A DNA stretch of 34,162 nt, taken from contig WFPP01000077.1 of the NCBI GenBank assembly GCA_015487495.1, positions 1 to 34,162 on the forward strand, in the 5' to 3' direction. Shown one piece after another: positions 12,789 through 20,409 of this stretch. Numbering within the stretch: the stretch's first letter is position 1; each line of letters begins with the position of its first letter. The notes beneath the pieces are model-generated. The model was not told where the DNA came from and did not search any database. It saw nothing but the letters and a program-made list of their open reading frames with translations. Source of the stretch: Thiomicrorhabdus sp. Its GTDB lineage: Bacteria; Pseudomonadota; Gammaproteobacteria; Thiomicrospirales; Thiomicrospiraceae. The translations under genes and the position numbers were made by a program.

Positions 12789-13904
12789 CTATGGGGGGAT
12801 AATATTGTCAGGTTTAGCTTTATAGCGGTATGCGGGTATTTCTGCGGGTGTTTTGGTGTATTGCTTAAAACCTGTTTGCAGAGTTTGTATTTGAGTTTGA
12901 ATGGCAGTTTGTTGTTTTGTAAGGTTGTTGAGTTCGGCTTTTAAGGCATCTAGTGTTTTTTGTATTTGGGTATTGGTTGTTGTTTTTGCAGGGCGATTGG
13001 CGAGATTTTTTTGAATATTTTTTAACATTTTTCCTTGTTTTTTAATTAACCAGTTAAGGTCGTTTAATTTTTTTAGCTGTTCTGGCGAAGTGCTTTTTAG
13101 GCGTTGTTTTTCCAGTGCTGTTTGCTTTGCAAGAATCTTTTCGATTAAGATTTTTAATTCCGCATATTGACTGGTAAGTGTTTCCACTGGGTTGGGTTGG
13201 TTAACGAAGCTTGATTCTGTTTTGGTTGTATTTGTTTTGGCTGTATTATAAGAGTCAGAATCAGGGGTAAGGGGGGCGGTATTTTTTGCTATAGGGGGAT
13301 TCTCTGTTGTGGGAGGGTTCCCTGTTGTTATAGAAGGTTGCGAGGTCTTGATGCCAGCGTGGTTTATTAGTTTTTTCAGGTCTGAACTCATGGCTTCAGT
13401 CAGAGTGGAAACTTGGTCAGATTGCATTGTCAGTTTATTACTTAATAATGCGTTTTCTGTTTGAATAATATCCAGAACTTCACCACGATGCTGAGCATTT
13501 TTTTGGTTGGCAAAGTAGAAAAAATAACCAAGTGCACCGAGAGTAATAATATTGATGGCAACGGTGCTGCCCATCATTATGGCAAAGTATTTTTTGGCTG
13601 ATTGTTGGTCTCTTAATATATTTCGAATTGCTTGGCGCCAGTTATTACTGTGCTCTTCAAGCTCTAAATTTCGTGCTTTAAGTTGTTCTGCAAGTTTAAT
13701 CGCAGTGTTGGCTGCTAAATGGCTTTGTTCGGTTGCTTCTTGAATGGTGTTGGAGGTTTCAAGGATAAGGCGGGTGCTGTCTATTTCTTGAGTGTTGAGA
13801 CGTTTTTTTTGTTGTGTAACGTTTTGAGCACTCTCATCCATTTTTTGAGTGATTTCTTCAAGTTGTTCAACATCTTGTTGTAAGTCATCAACGATATTGC
13901 TCAT
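12789..13904 (-). CDS. Hypothetical single-pass membrane coiled-coil protein
   Basis: No family was recognised in this 371-residue protein. Residues 1-100 are polar and helical with heptad-like spacing, including EATEQSHLAANTAIKLAEQL. Residues about 106-131 form one transmembrane helix (FAIMMGSTVAINIITLGALG). Then comes another polar helix to about 185, a Pro/Thr/Asn-rich linker (about 186-245) and a C-terminal coil rich in K, Q and L (about 246-355). The topology resembles membrane-tethered structural or scaffold proteins rather than an enzyme. It shares helix style and strand with the acidic coiled-coil gene upstream (14257-15237), and the two may act together. A MITE-like element lies between them. 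Confidence 0.7.
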   Translation of the reverse strand: MSNIVDDLQQDVEQLEEITQKMDESAQNVTQQKKRLNTQEIDSTRLILETSNTIQEATEQSHLAANTAIKLAEQLKARNLELEEHSNNWRQAIRNILRDQQSAKKYFAIMMGSTVAINIITLGALGYFFYFANQKNAQHRGEVLDIIQTENALLSNKLTMQSDQVSTLTEAMSSDLKKLINHAGIKTSQPSITTGNPPTTENPPIAKNTAPLTPDSDSYNTAKTNTTKTESSFVNQPNPVETLTSQYAELKILIEKILAKQTALEKQRLKSTSPEQLKKLNDLNWLIKKQGKMLKNIQKNLANRPAKTTTNTQIQKTLDALKAELNNLTKQQTAIQTQIQTLQTGFKQYTKTPAEIPAYRYKAKPDNIIPP

Positions 13905-14256
13905 GGGGTGGCCTATTTTTTTATTGTAGTAAAGAGTTTTTCTTTTAATTTTTAAATTTTTATTATGTGTTTATTAAGGAAGCTCTGCTTAAGTCCATTT
14001 TTTTTCAAAAACAAGCACGTAAGTCATTGATTAATAAAACCACGAAAATGTTGATTGGACGTCTTCAGCGTTTTCTTAAGTTTGGGTATTATCTCCAATT
14101 TTAAGGAGAAAAATACGTTTAATGCTATGAGACCTTTGCATAAAAGGATACATAAACAAAAAAAAATTAAAATACGTCTAATTTTTTGTCTCAACGGAAC
14201 TTTATGGGTTTCGGGCGTCGAGTTCTTCGTTTCATGTCTTTTCTGTGTAATGGGGG
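13905..14256. other. Intergenic region carrying a MITE-like element
   Basis: 352 bases without a credible gene. The right-hand part (14129-14255) is the mobile-element-like repeat described separately. The left part is AT-rich and contains a small TCTCC...GGAGA hairpin (14092-14109). It must hold the promoter or ribosome site of the membrane coiled-coil gene that starts at 13904, but no clear -35/-10 pair was found. Confidence 0.55.
14129..14255 (-). mobile_element. MITE-like element, copy 1
   Basis: The 127-bp element starts GAGACCTTTGCATAAAAGG and is flanked on both sides by GCTAT (14124-14128 and 14256-14260), a plausible target duplication. Its minus-strand core (14202-14238) matches 32 of 37 bases at 16169-16205, with a second matching block (AAAAAATTAGACGTATTTT against AAAAAATCAAGCGTATTTT). 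The end resembles terminal repeats I recall from IS5-superfamily elements, unverified here. It has no transposase, so it would be non-autonomous or a remnant. The right end is more eroded than the left, and the right GCTAT overlaps the stop codon region of the acidic coiled-coil gene. Confidence 0.6.
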
Positions 14257-15237
14257 CTATACTTTTAATTCTAAAATACGTTGTTTTAGATTGTTATTGA
14301 TTTCTTTTAAGTGGGCATTTTTTTCTTCAATTTCTTGAAGTTTTTGGGTGATTTCACCTTCCTCTATTGGGGAATCAGTTTCGTCGAAATTAATAATATA
14401 GCCTGCCGCTTGGGCAGCTTGTAATGCTTTTTCAGAAGCGCTAAAAGTGTCTTGTATGGCTTGTTGAATTTGTTCTGCTGAGTGTTGTGCCTGTTCGGTT
14501 GTTATTAAGGCTGTTTGAATGGCTTCTTGGGCATGTTCTTGAATTTGTGTGGCTATTTCGTGTACTTCTTGATCAATTTGAATTGCCTCTTCCATGTTTC
14601 GAACGGATTGCTGGGTCTGTTCAACCAGCTGAATATCATTATCGGATGTTTTTTGCTCTGTTGAGGGGGGTTCTTCGATGACTTCTTCTTGTTTAGATTC
14701 TGTGTGTTCTGTTTCTGTATCCGTTGCGCTTGATTTTGTTTCTATGGGTTCATCGAGAGAAGTTTCAGTAGGGCGTTCTGAGTTGGGCTCATGAGCTGTT
14801 TCCTCTAAAATTTTTTCTGGTTGTTCTGTTTGAATGTGTAATGTTTCTTCCAGTTCCGGATTCATTTGAATATCGGTGTCTTTTGAGGCCTCATTTTCAT
14901 TACTGGGCATTGGCGAATTCGTTGTCTCATCAGGAGGGGTGAGTGGGGGGGAAACTTCAATCGACGTTTCGGTGTCATCATCAATGTCAGACATAATGGC
15001 ATCAATGTCTTCTAGATTAAGGCTGTTTTCATCAGGTACTTCTTCTTCAGTAATAGAAGGGGGGGACTTTTTTTCTAACTCGTCAGGTAAGCCGTCGAGT
15101 GCATTGAGTAAGTCGTCATCTTGTTGTTCAGGTGGGTGTTCTTTAAGTGCCGCATCCATCTCTTCGGTGATTTCCCCCATCATTGCTAACATTTCTTGGG
15201 TGGCTTGATCGTCTTTCTCTATATTGATATCCGACAT
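14257..15237 (-). CDS. Hypothetical acidic protein with C-terminal coiled coil
   Basis: A 326-residue protein of no recognised family and without signal peptide or membrane segment. Residues 1 to about 209 are very acidic and low complexity, rich in E, D, S, T and P, and probably disordered. Residues about 210-326 are helical: an Ala/Gln-rich stretch (EQAQHSAEQIQQAIQ), a short break (GYIINFDETDSP) and a closing coil (EEKNAHLKEINNNLKQRIL). AGGA lies 8 bases before the ATG at 15237. Its helical part is similar in style to the membrane coiled-coil protein encoded downstream on the same strand, which suggests a pair. G7 runs occur at 14945-14951 and 15059-15065. Function is unknown. Confidence 0.7.
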   Translation of the reverse strand: MSDINIEKDDQATQEMLAMMGEITEEMDAALKEHPPEQQDDDLLNALDGLPDELEKKSPPSITEEEVPDENSLNLEDIDAIMSDIDDDTETSIEVSPPLTPPDETTNSPMPSNENEASKDTDIQMNPELEETLHIQTEQPEKILEETAHEPNSERPTETSLDEPIETKSSATDTETEHTESKQEEVIEEPPSTEQKTSDNDIQLVEQTQQSVRNMEEAIQIDQEVHEIATQIQEHAQEAIQTALITTEQAQHSAEQIQQAIQDTFSASEKALQAAQAAGYIINFDETDSPIEEGEITQKLQEIEEKNAHLKEINNNLKQRILELKV

Positions 15238-15350
15238 GACTTGTTTTCCTGTTCACTGGTTGTAGAAGCCTTTTTGAGAACAAAAAAATGGCTTTTTTTC
15301 TTGAGCGTCTCTAACGTTTAAGTTTTAAGTGGGTTAAAGGTATGAAAATA

Positions 15351-16076
15351 TCAAGCATGGTTTGTGCCATTTTTTGTAAACAGGGAGTTGTTCAGAGCTT
15401 TCTTTAGATTTTCTGTTATGTTCTCTGGAATATGAAAGTGCATTTTTTCTTGGGTAACAGGGTGCTTAAAAGAAAGATCGCTGGCATGGAGCAGTAAACG
15501 TTTAGCCATGTTTAAGGTAATGGGGTCTGCATAGAGATTATCTCCTAATATAGGATGTCCCAGTAATTTCATGTGCAATCGTAACTGATGAGAGCGCCCA
15601 GTAACGGGAATGAGTTTGACTAAAAAATGATGGTTGTACTGTTGAATAACTTCCCAATGCGTTTCAGCATATTTTCCATAGGTAAAGTCAATTATTTGAA
15701 GTGGACGCCTTTCCCAGTCGCATCGCATAGGCAGTTTACTGTAACCTTGTTTGAGACTGGCCGTTCCTGCACAAATGGCATAATAGGTTTTAGCCGTTTG
15801 TCGTTCTTGAAACTGTCGGCTTAAATTTCGGTGTGTTTCTGAATTTAAGGCCAGTACCATTAAGCCTGATGTGTCCATATCAAGGCGATGGACGATTTTA
15901 GCGGTGGGGTAGAATCTTTGGATATGGGAGAGGAGACACTCCTGTTTTTCAGGCCCTCTACCAGGAACGGATAAAAGTCCACTGGGTTTGTTGGCAATAA
16001 GGATGTCATGATCGACATAGTGAATCCATGAAGAATGAAAAGTAAATTGAAATGGGTAAGAGGGGCAGGAGTGCAT
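15351..16076 (-). CDS. rluA: RluA-family pseudouridine synthase
   Basis: A 241-residue protein that isomerises uridine in RNA. The catalytic Asp66 is in IVHRLDMDTSGLMVLA. The family blocks ILIANKPSGLLSVPGR, TAKTYYAI, PVTGRSHQLRLHMKLLGHPILGD and LLLHASDLSFKHP follow in order. There is no S4 domain, and the size is like E. coli RluA, which modifies U746 of 23S rRNA and U32 of some tRNAs. The same specificity is likely but not proven; TruC is similar. The ribosome site is weak. It lies upstream of the acidic coiled-coil gene on the same strand, with 113 bases between them, and its own upstream region contains the second MITE-like copy. Confidence 0.88.
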   Translation of the reverse strand: MHSCPSYPFQFTFHSSWIHYVDHDILIANKPSGLLSVPGRGPEKQECLLSHIQRFYPTAKIVHRLDMDTSGLMVLALNSETHRNLSRQFQERQTAKTYYAICAGTASLKQGYSKLPMRCDWERRPLQIIDFTYGKYAETHWEVIQQYNHHFLVKLIPVTGRSHQLRLHMKLLGHPILGDNLYADPITLNMAKRLLLHASDLSFKHPVTQEKMHFHIPENITENLKKALNNSLFTKNGTNHA

Positions 16077-16149
16077 TTAATTGGATGGCCTTGTAGAATA
16101 GTGACATTTATTGTGACGACTTGTTTAGGGATTGCTGAATGTCGCAATA

Positions 16150-16289
16150 AAGACTTTTGCACGAAAGGGACATGAAGCGAAGCACACGATGCCCGAAATC
16201 CATAAGGTGAATAAGGGCTAGTTAAAATAAAAAATCAAGCGTATTTTTATCTGTACATTTTTTTCGTGTCGGTATCGTGTAAAAATCTT
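16150..16289 (+). mobile_element. MITE-like element, copy 2 (inverted relative to copy 1)
   Basis: About 140 bp, starting AAGACTTTTGCACGAAAGGG and ending near TGTAAAAATCTT, which aligns with the reverse complement of the copy 1 left end. The shared core is 16169-16205. This copy has diverged at both ends and no clear target duplication is visible. It sits between the divergent RluA-type synthase gene and the tyrosine phosphatase gene, so it probably contributes to, or interrupts, their promoter region. Confidence 0.55.
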
Positions 16290-16332
16290 AAGGTGATTTT
16301 ATCTCCTATTTTAAACTAAGGACGTGGGTGAG

Positions 16333-16815
16333 ATGAGTAAAAAAGTATCTGTTTTGTTTGTATGTTTAGGAAATATTTGCCGTTCTCCAACGGCACACGG
16401 CATTTTTCGTCACTTGGTGAGAGAAGAGGGTCTTGAGAGTCTGATTGAAATAGATTCAGCAGGAACAGCGGCATTTCATATTGGAAAATCTCCTGATAGT
16501 CGCTCAATACTAGTGGCGAAAGAACGTGGAATTGATATGAGTGATTTGCGGGCTCGTCAGGTTGATTTGGGTGATTTTTATCAGTATGATTACGTATTAG
16601 CAATGGATGAAGCCAATTTTTATCATTTAAAAGAGGTGGCTTTGCCTGAGCATGACGGTAAAATTAAGATGTTTTTAGAGTATACAGATGCATTTTCAGA
16701 AACGGAAGTGCCTGATCCTTATTATGGTGGAGCACAAGGGTTTGATCATGTATTTGATTTAGTTGAGTCGGCTTCAAAAGGCTTATTGGAACATATTAAA
16801 CAGGAGCACTTGTAG
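16333..16815 (+). CDS. Low-molecular-weight protein tyrosine phosphatase
   Basis: A 160-residue cytoplasmic phosphatase. The P-loop CLGNICRS has catalytic Cys11 and Arg17, and the general-acid Asp128 is in VPDPYYGG, followed by FDHVFDLVESASKGLLEHI, all in standard positions and length for the family. The ATG at 16333 is preferred over an in-frame GTG at 16324, because AAGGA (16318-16322) is too close to the GTG. LMW-PTPs often reverse tyrosine phosphorylation by BY-kinases in capsule or exopolysaccharide export, but no kinase or export gene is here. It could also be a general phosphatase. It is convergent with rne. Confidence 0.93.
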   Translation: MSKKVSVLFVCLGNICRSPTAHGIFRHLVREEGLESLIEIDSAGTAAFHIGKSPDSRSILVAKERGIDMSDLRARQVDLGDFYQYDYVLAMDEANFYHLKEVALPEHDGKIKMFLEYTDAFSETEVPDPYYGGAQGFDHVFDLVESASKGLLEHIKQEHL

Positions 16816-16917
16816 TGGAGATTAGAGGGTCGGTTGAGCCTAAATTTTTTACACTCTGATTAAGTCGCTTGGGTTTTGGGCAAGTCAACAAGCCCAACAA
16901 TGAAGTGGCCTCTTTAA

Positions 16918-16939
16918 AGCCCCGCCCGAAGGGCGGGCT
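16918..16939 (-). terminator. Rho-independent terminator of rne
   Basis: On the minus strand AGCCCGCCC pairs with GGGCGGGGCT around a short TTC loop with one bulged G, followed by TTTAAAG. It begins 26 bases after the rne stop. The U-tract is short. A second small inverted repeat, TTGGGC...GCCCAA, at 16876-16897 lies between it and the phosphatase gene. Confidence 0.7.
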
Positions 16940-16965
16940 AAGCTAGAAGTTAGATTCAGAAAGGG

Positions 16966-19464
16966 TTATGAGTCTTTGGGTTGTTTGTCTGATGATACAG
17001 ATTCTTGTTTTTCAACAAGATTGGGCGTTTCGTTAACCTCTGTTGTATCAATTACTTCTGCTTTTGTTGGAGTGAGCTCTGTTTCTGTTGTACTGGGTAC
17101 TTCCGTTTGTATTAGAGTGCTGTCTATTTCTGTTGTATCGGTTACTTCAACTTTTATTAGAGCGTTGCCTGTTTTGGGTGTATCCGTTACGTTGGTTTTT
17201 TTTGAGGCTTCATTGACCACTATTGTGTTCGCTGTTTCTGTTAATGTTGTTTCAGAAACATTGGATACATTGGATATAAGGGGTTCTTTGATAACAGCCT
17301 CTTTTGATGCAGTTGCTTGTTGCATTTTTGCCGTATTGGCAATCACCGATTCTACTGAAAGCGCTTCAGCATCAGCAGGCGCACGACGACGACTGTTATA
17401 GTTTCGGCTATTGTAACGGCTACGATGGCGTTGCCCTCCTGAACGAGACTTTTTAGGGGTGTTTTCGTTGTTGGATGGGGCTTCAGTTGTTTTTATGCTT
17501 TCTTTTTGGTTGCTAGGGAGCCCTTTTTCTCTACGATCTTCTTTTTCTCTTCGACCCCGTTCGTCTTTATTTGAGCGACGATTTGGTTTTTTTGAGTAGT
17601 CTGAGCTATTTTTTCTTGTATTAGAAGATGGGGTAGCAGATTTTTTATTTTGAACATCTGCTACCTGACGGCGGTTACTGTGTGAGCGACGGTTATGGTG
17701 TTCGTCACGGCGATTATTACGATTGCGGTTGGGTCGTTGAGGTTTTTTAGGTACGTCTTCTGGTGCCTCGTCTTCTTTACTAAACAGTGCGCTCCAAACA
17801 CGAGAAAAGAGTCCTGGTTTATTTGTCTCTTGTTTGGAGTCTGATTTGGATACTGGAGGGGCAGTTTGTTGTATTGCCTTAACCGCAGGTTCTTCTTTGG
17901 ATTTTTGAGGTTGGTTTTGAGTGTCGTCAAGTTGTGGGAGATCGGGGTGTGTAATTTCTTTAATTTCATAACTGGCATTAATGGGTGATTCATCACCGTT
18001 ACGAGTGCGTTCTATAATGTATTGTGGTGTTGCTAAGTGTTCATTAGGCACAATTAATACATGCAAGTTATGACGATTCTCAACTTTAATGATTTGGTTG
18101 CGCTTTTCATTTAACAAGAAAGTTGCCACATCCACTGGAAGCTGAACGGTAACGCGGCGTGTTTGTTCCTTCATGCTCTCTTCTTCAAGTAAGCGTAAAA
18201 TGGAGAGTCCCAGCGATTCGACTCCCCGAATAACACCAACACCATGACAGCGTGGGCAGACAATTTGTGTTGATTCTTCAATCGAAGGGCGTAAACGTTG
18301 GCGAGACATTTCTAATAAGCCAAAGCGTGAGATTTTGCCAATTTGAACGCGAGCCCGGTCTGATTTAACGGCTTCACGCATTCTATTTTCCACTTCACGT
18401 TGATGGCGGTTAGAGTGCATATCAATAAAGTCGATCACCACTAATCCACCTAAATCGCGTAATCGTAATTGGCGAGCAATCTCAGTTGCGGCTTCCATAT
18501 TGGTATTGAAGGCTGTGTCTTCAATGTCGTTGCCTTTTGTGGCTCGGCTTGAGTTTATGTCAATGGCTGTTAAAGCTTCCGTGATGTCAATAACGATGGA
18601 ACCACCGGAGGGCAGAGTGACTTCGCGCTGATAGGCGGACTCAATTTGAGACTCAATTTGAAAGCGAGTGAATAGAGGAATGGTATCTTGATAGGGTTTT
18701 ACTTTGTACACCTGTTGTGGCATAACGTGTTGAATAAAGTCACGTGCTTTATGGAAAACATCCATATTGTCAATAATAATTTCGCCAATGTCTTGGCGTA
18801 AGTAGTCACGAATGGCGAGTATGACTATATCGGATTCTTGATGGATTAAGAAGGGAGCAGCGCGTTCTTTAGAGGCCTTTTTAACGGCTTCCCATAGTTG
18901 AACGAGATAGTTAACTCCCCATTGTAATTCCTCGGTATTTTTGCCAACACCTGCGGTACGAATAATCAGCCCCATGCCATCAGGGGTGTCCAGATCGCGC
19001 AGTGTATCACGAATTCCTGAGCGGTCTTCGCCTTCAATTCGTCTGGAAATGCCTCCGGCTTTAGGGTTGTTTGGCATCATGACAACGTATGGGCCGGCAA
19101 GTGTAATTTGAGTGCTAAGAGCCGCTCCCTTGTTACCCCGTTCTTCTTTTTGCACTTGAACAATGATTTCTTGCCCTTCTTTTAGTACATCTTTAATGCT
19201 AAAACGTCCTGATTCGGGTTTGGTTTTGGGAAAATACTCTTCAGCAACTTCCTTAAAGGGTAAGAAACCATGGCGTTCTGAGCCATAGTCAACAAAAGCG
19301 GCTTCTAGGCTGGGCTCAACACGGGTGATGCGCCCTTTATAAATATTGGCTTTTTTCTTTTGGTGATGAGGTGTTTCAATATCTAGGTCGTATAGGGTTT
19401 GCCCGTTAACAAGGGCGATGCGAGTCTCTTCTGCTTGAGTCGCATTAATGAGCATTCTTTTCAT
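16966..19464 (-). CDS. rne: Ribonuclease E
   Basis: RNase E is the essential endoribonuclease that starts mRNA decay and matures rRNA and tRNA, acting at the inner membrane as scaffold of the degradosome. The start [10 protein letters not shown] matches E. coli. The S1 domain ([20 protein letters not shown]) is at about 41-60 onward. Catalytic Asp302 (AIDINSS) and Asp345 (VVIDFIDM) are present. The Zn-link cysteines are Cys403 and Cys406 (CPRCHGVG). From about residue 500 the protein is disordered, with an Arg/Asn-rich RNA-binding-like block ([20 protein letters not shown]) and a Thr/Glu-rich tail. It has 832 residues against 1061 in E. coli, so the scaffold is shorter and diverged. RNase G is excluded by the C-terminal extension. 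Confidence 0.96.
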   Translation of the reverse strand: MKRMLINATQAEETRIALVNGQTLYDLDIETPHHQKKKANIYKGRITRVEPSLEAAFVDYGSERHGFLPFKEVAEEYFPKTKPESGRFSIKDVLKEGQEIIVQVQKEERGNKGAALSTQITLAGPYVVMMPNNPKAGGISRRIEGEDRSGIRDTLRDLDTPDGMGLIIRTAGVGKNTEELQWGVNYLVQLWEAVKKASKERAAPFLIHQESDIVILAIRDYLRQDIGEIIIDNMDVFHKARDFIQHVMPQQVYKVKPYQDTIPLFTRFQIESQIESAYQREVTLPSGGSIVIDITEALTAIDINSSRATKGNDIEDTAFNTNMEAATEIARQLRLRDLGGLVVIDFIDMHSNRHQREVENRMREAVKSDRARVQIGKISRFGLLEMSRQRLRPSIEESTQIVCPRCHGVGVIRGVESLGLSILRLLEEESMKEQTRRVTVQLPVDVATFLLNEKRNQIIKVENRHNLHVLIVPNEHLATPQYIIERTRNGDESPINASYEIKEITHPDLPQLDDTQNQPQKSKEEPAVKAIQQTAPPVSKSDSKQETNKPGLFSRVWSALFSKEDEAPEDVPKKPQRPNRNRNNRRDEHHNRRSHSNRRQVADVQNKKSATPSSNTRKNSSDYSKKPNRRSNKDERGRREKEDRREKGLPSNQKESIKTTEAPSNNENTPKKSRSGGQRHRSRYNSRNYNSRRRAPADAEALSVESVIANTAKMQQATASKEAVIKEPLISNVSNVSETTLTETANTIVVNEASKKTNVTDTPKTGNALIKVEVTDTTEIDSTLIQTEVPSTTETELTPTKAEVIDTTEVNETPNLVEKQESVSSDKQPKDS
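17033..17212 (-). repeat. Tandem 45-bp repeats in the rne 3' region
   Basis: Four degenerate units of 45 bp start at 17033, 17078, 17123 and 17168 and encode 15-residue repeats in the RNase E tail (for example [15 protein letters not shown] and [14 protein letters not shown]). They keep the frame. Low complexity means the segment may vary in copy number between strains. Confidence 0.75.
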
Positions 19465-19658
19465 GCTTTTCTCTTTTTCAGTTAGGCTGAACCAGACATT
19501 AAGACATAAAAGACAATAGGCGAACGAAAGAGGCTGAAAAAAAGTGTGTTTTAGGCAGGTTGTTACCAGCCGAAATAGAAGCGCTTTTATACAGTTTATA
19601 TGTATTTAAAGCGTATGACAGACGTACACAGAAGTAAAGTAGGCGTTTGTTGGCCTAT

Positions 19659-19690
19659 GACTGAAAACAGAATTGATTCTGTTTTCAGTC
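19659..19690. repeat. 15-bp perfect inverted repeat in the rne leader
   Basis: GACTGAAAACAGAAT (19659-19673), two bases, then ATTCTGTTTTCAGTC (19676-19690). It is the longest perfect stem in the gap and lies about 195 bases before the rne start codon. There is no U-tract suggesting a terminator. Confidence 0.75.
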
Positions 19691-20035
19691 GCCTTTTAAT
19701 TAATAGCGCCTGAAAGTTAAGCTGGTGATTTTTTTCAAGTCAATCACTCGTGGCATACTTTACTTATGGGTCTTATGGTTTACGCGCCATTCCTGGCTTA
19801 TGATTTGCCGTATTACAAATCATTTAGTAATGGTTTCTATTTCGTGTAACAGTTGTATCGAGCAAACGCATTGCATTTTATGATTTAATTTTAGGCTGTT
19901 TGCTCTAGCCAGCAGACATTGTCTGTTGTTAACGGTACTTTTAAACACTTGTACTGCTTTTATGAGTTCGCCTTTTTTTAAAGTAGGCGAGTTTAAGTGT
20001 TTTTTATATTTTTATTCGCTTTTTCGTCTCTCTGT

Positions 20036-20103
20036 ATTGGTGTCTTATAAATTCGTTTTAACGATATTTAGCACCAATCAGTTTTAAAAACAAGTGGGGT
20101 GCT
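20036..20103. repeat. Two overlapping, mutually exclusive hairpins
   Basis: ATTGGTG (20036-20042) can pair with CACCAAT (20072-20078). AGCACC (20070-20075) can instead pair with GGTGCT (20098-20103). They share 20072-20075, so both cannot form together. On the + strand the second is followed by TTTGT. This looks like an alternative-structure switch, but the transcribed strand is not established. Confidence 0.4.
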
Positions 20104-20313
20104 TTTGTAAGCATACTTTCCTTGTTTTTCGGCTTTTATTGTCTTGAATGGATGTTTGACTCAGAAGGTTTTAAATAATGAACAAAAACGATAGCTTTGC
20201 TTGTTTTTTAGCGAAATAAGCGAGTCGATTTTGTTGGCCTTTTAAAATTCTTTTGTGTTGATTTTAGGCTGTTAAAGCGTAAAACGGCATCAATTACAAA
20301 TTTAAGCCGTGCA

Positions 20314-20342
20314 AATATAGCATTCCTTTTTAAGGTATGCAA
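20314..20342 (-). promoter_or_regulatory. Candidate rne promoter with an inverted repeat in the spacer
   Basis: On the minus strand, TTGCAT (20337-20342) and TATATT (20314-20319) are 17 bases apart. The -10 is good and the -35 is weak. An imperfect palindrome, GCATTCCTT TTT AAGGTATGC (20320-20340), fills the spacer. If used, the start would be near 20307 and the rne leader about 840 bases long. It is the best pair I could find for rne; others nearer to the gene cannot be excluded. Confidence 0.4.
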
Positions 20343-20409
20343 TGACAATATGATGTTCTCCCTGTAAACTGTTGCACAATTTGTGAATAACATGTAAGCA
20401 GAAGTAGGT

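Larger units (their letters stand above)
19465..20313 (-). promoter_or_regulatory. Long hairpin-rich rne-rluC gap, probable rne 5' leader
   Basis: The rne and rluC start codons are 945 bases apart with no credible gene between them. Inverted repeats include CGCTTT...AAAGCG (19582-19613), a 15-bp perfect hairpin (19659-19690), GTGATT...AATCAC (19725-19747), ATGATTTG...CAAATCAT (19800-19823, enclosed by CCATT...AATGG), GAGCAAAC...GTTTGCTC (19860-19905) and AAACACTT...AAGTGTTT (19943-20002). AAGTAAAGTA (19632-19641) pairs with TACTTTACTT (19756-19765) around two of them, which would give a multibranched fold. In E. coli the rne mRNA has a long structured leader through which RNase E controls its own level. 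A similar role is inferred here; no sequence homology to that leader was seen. Confidence 0.6.

Noticed and set aside
14055-14300. An 81-codon open frame on the + strand between the coiled-coil genes
   Set aside because: It runs through the MITE-like element and into the end of the acidic gene, has no ribosome site, and its peptide is K-rich low-complexity sequence.
14089-16314. TTATCTCC(A/T)ATTTTAA found near both MITE-like copies
   Set aside because: It is on the same strand at both places although the elements are inverted, so it is not part of the element; it is probably coincidence in AT-rich DNA.
20208-20393. A 61-codon open frame on the minus strand upstream of rne
   Set aside because: It has no ribosome site and overlaps the candidate rne promoter and hairpins; the peptide resembles nothing known.
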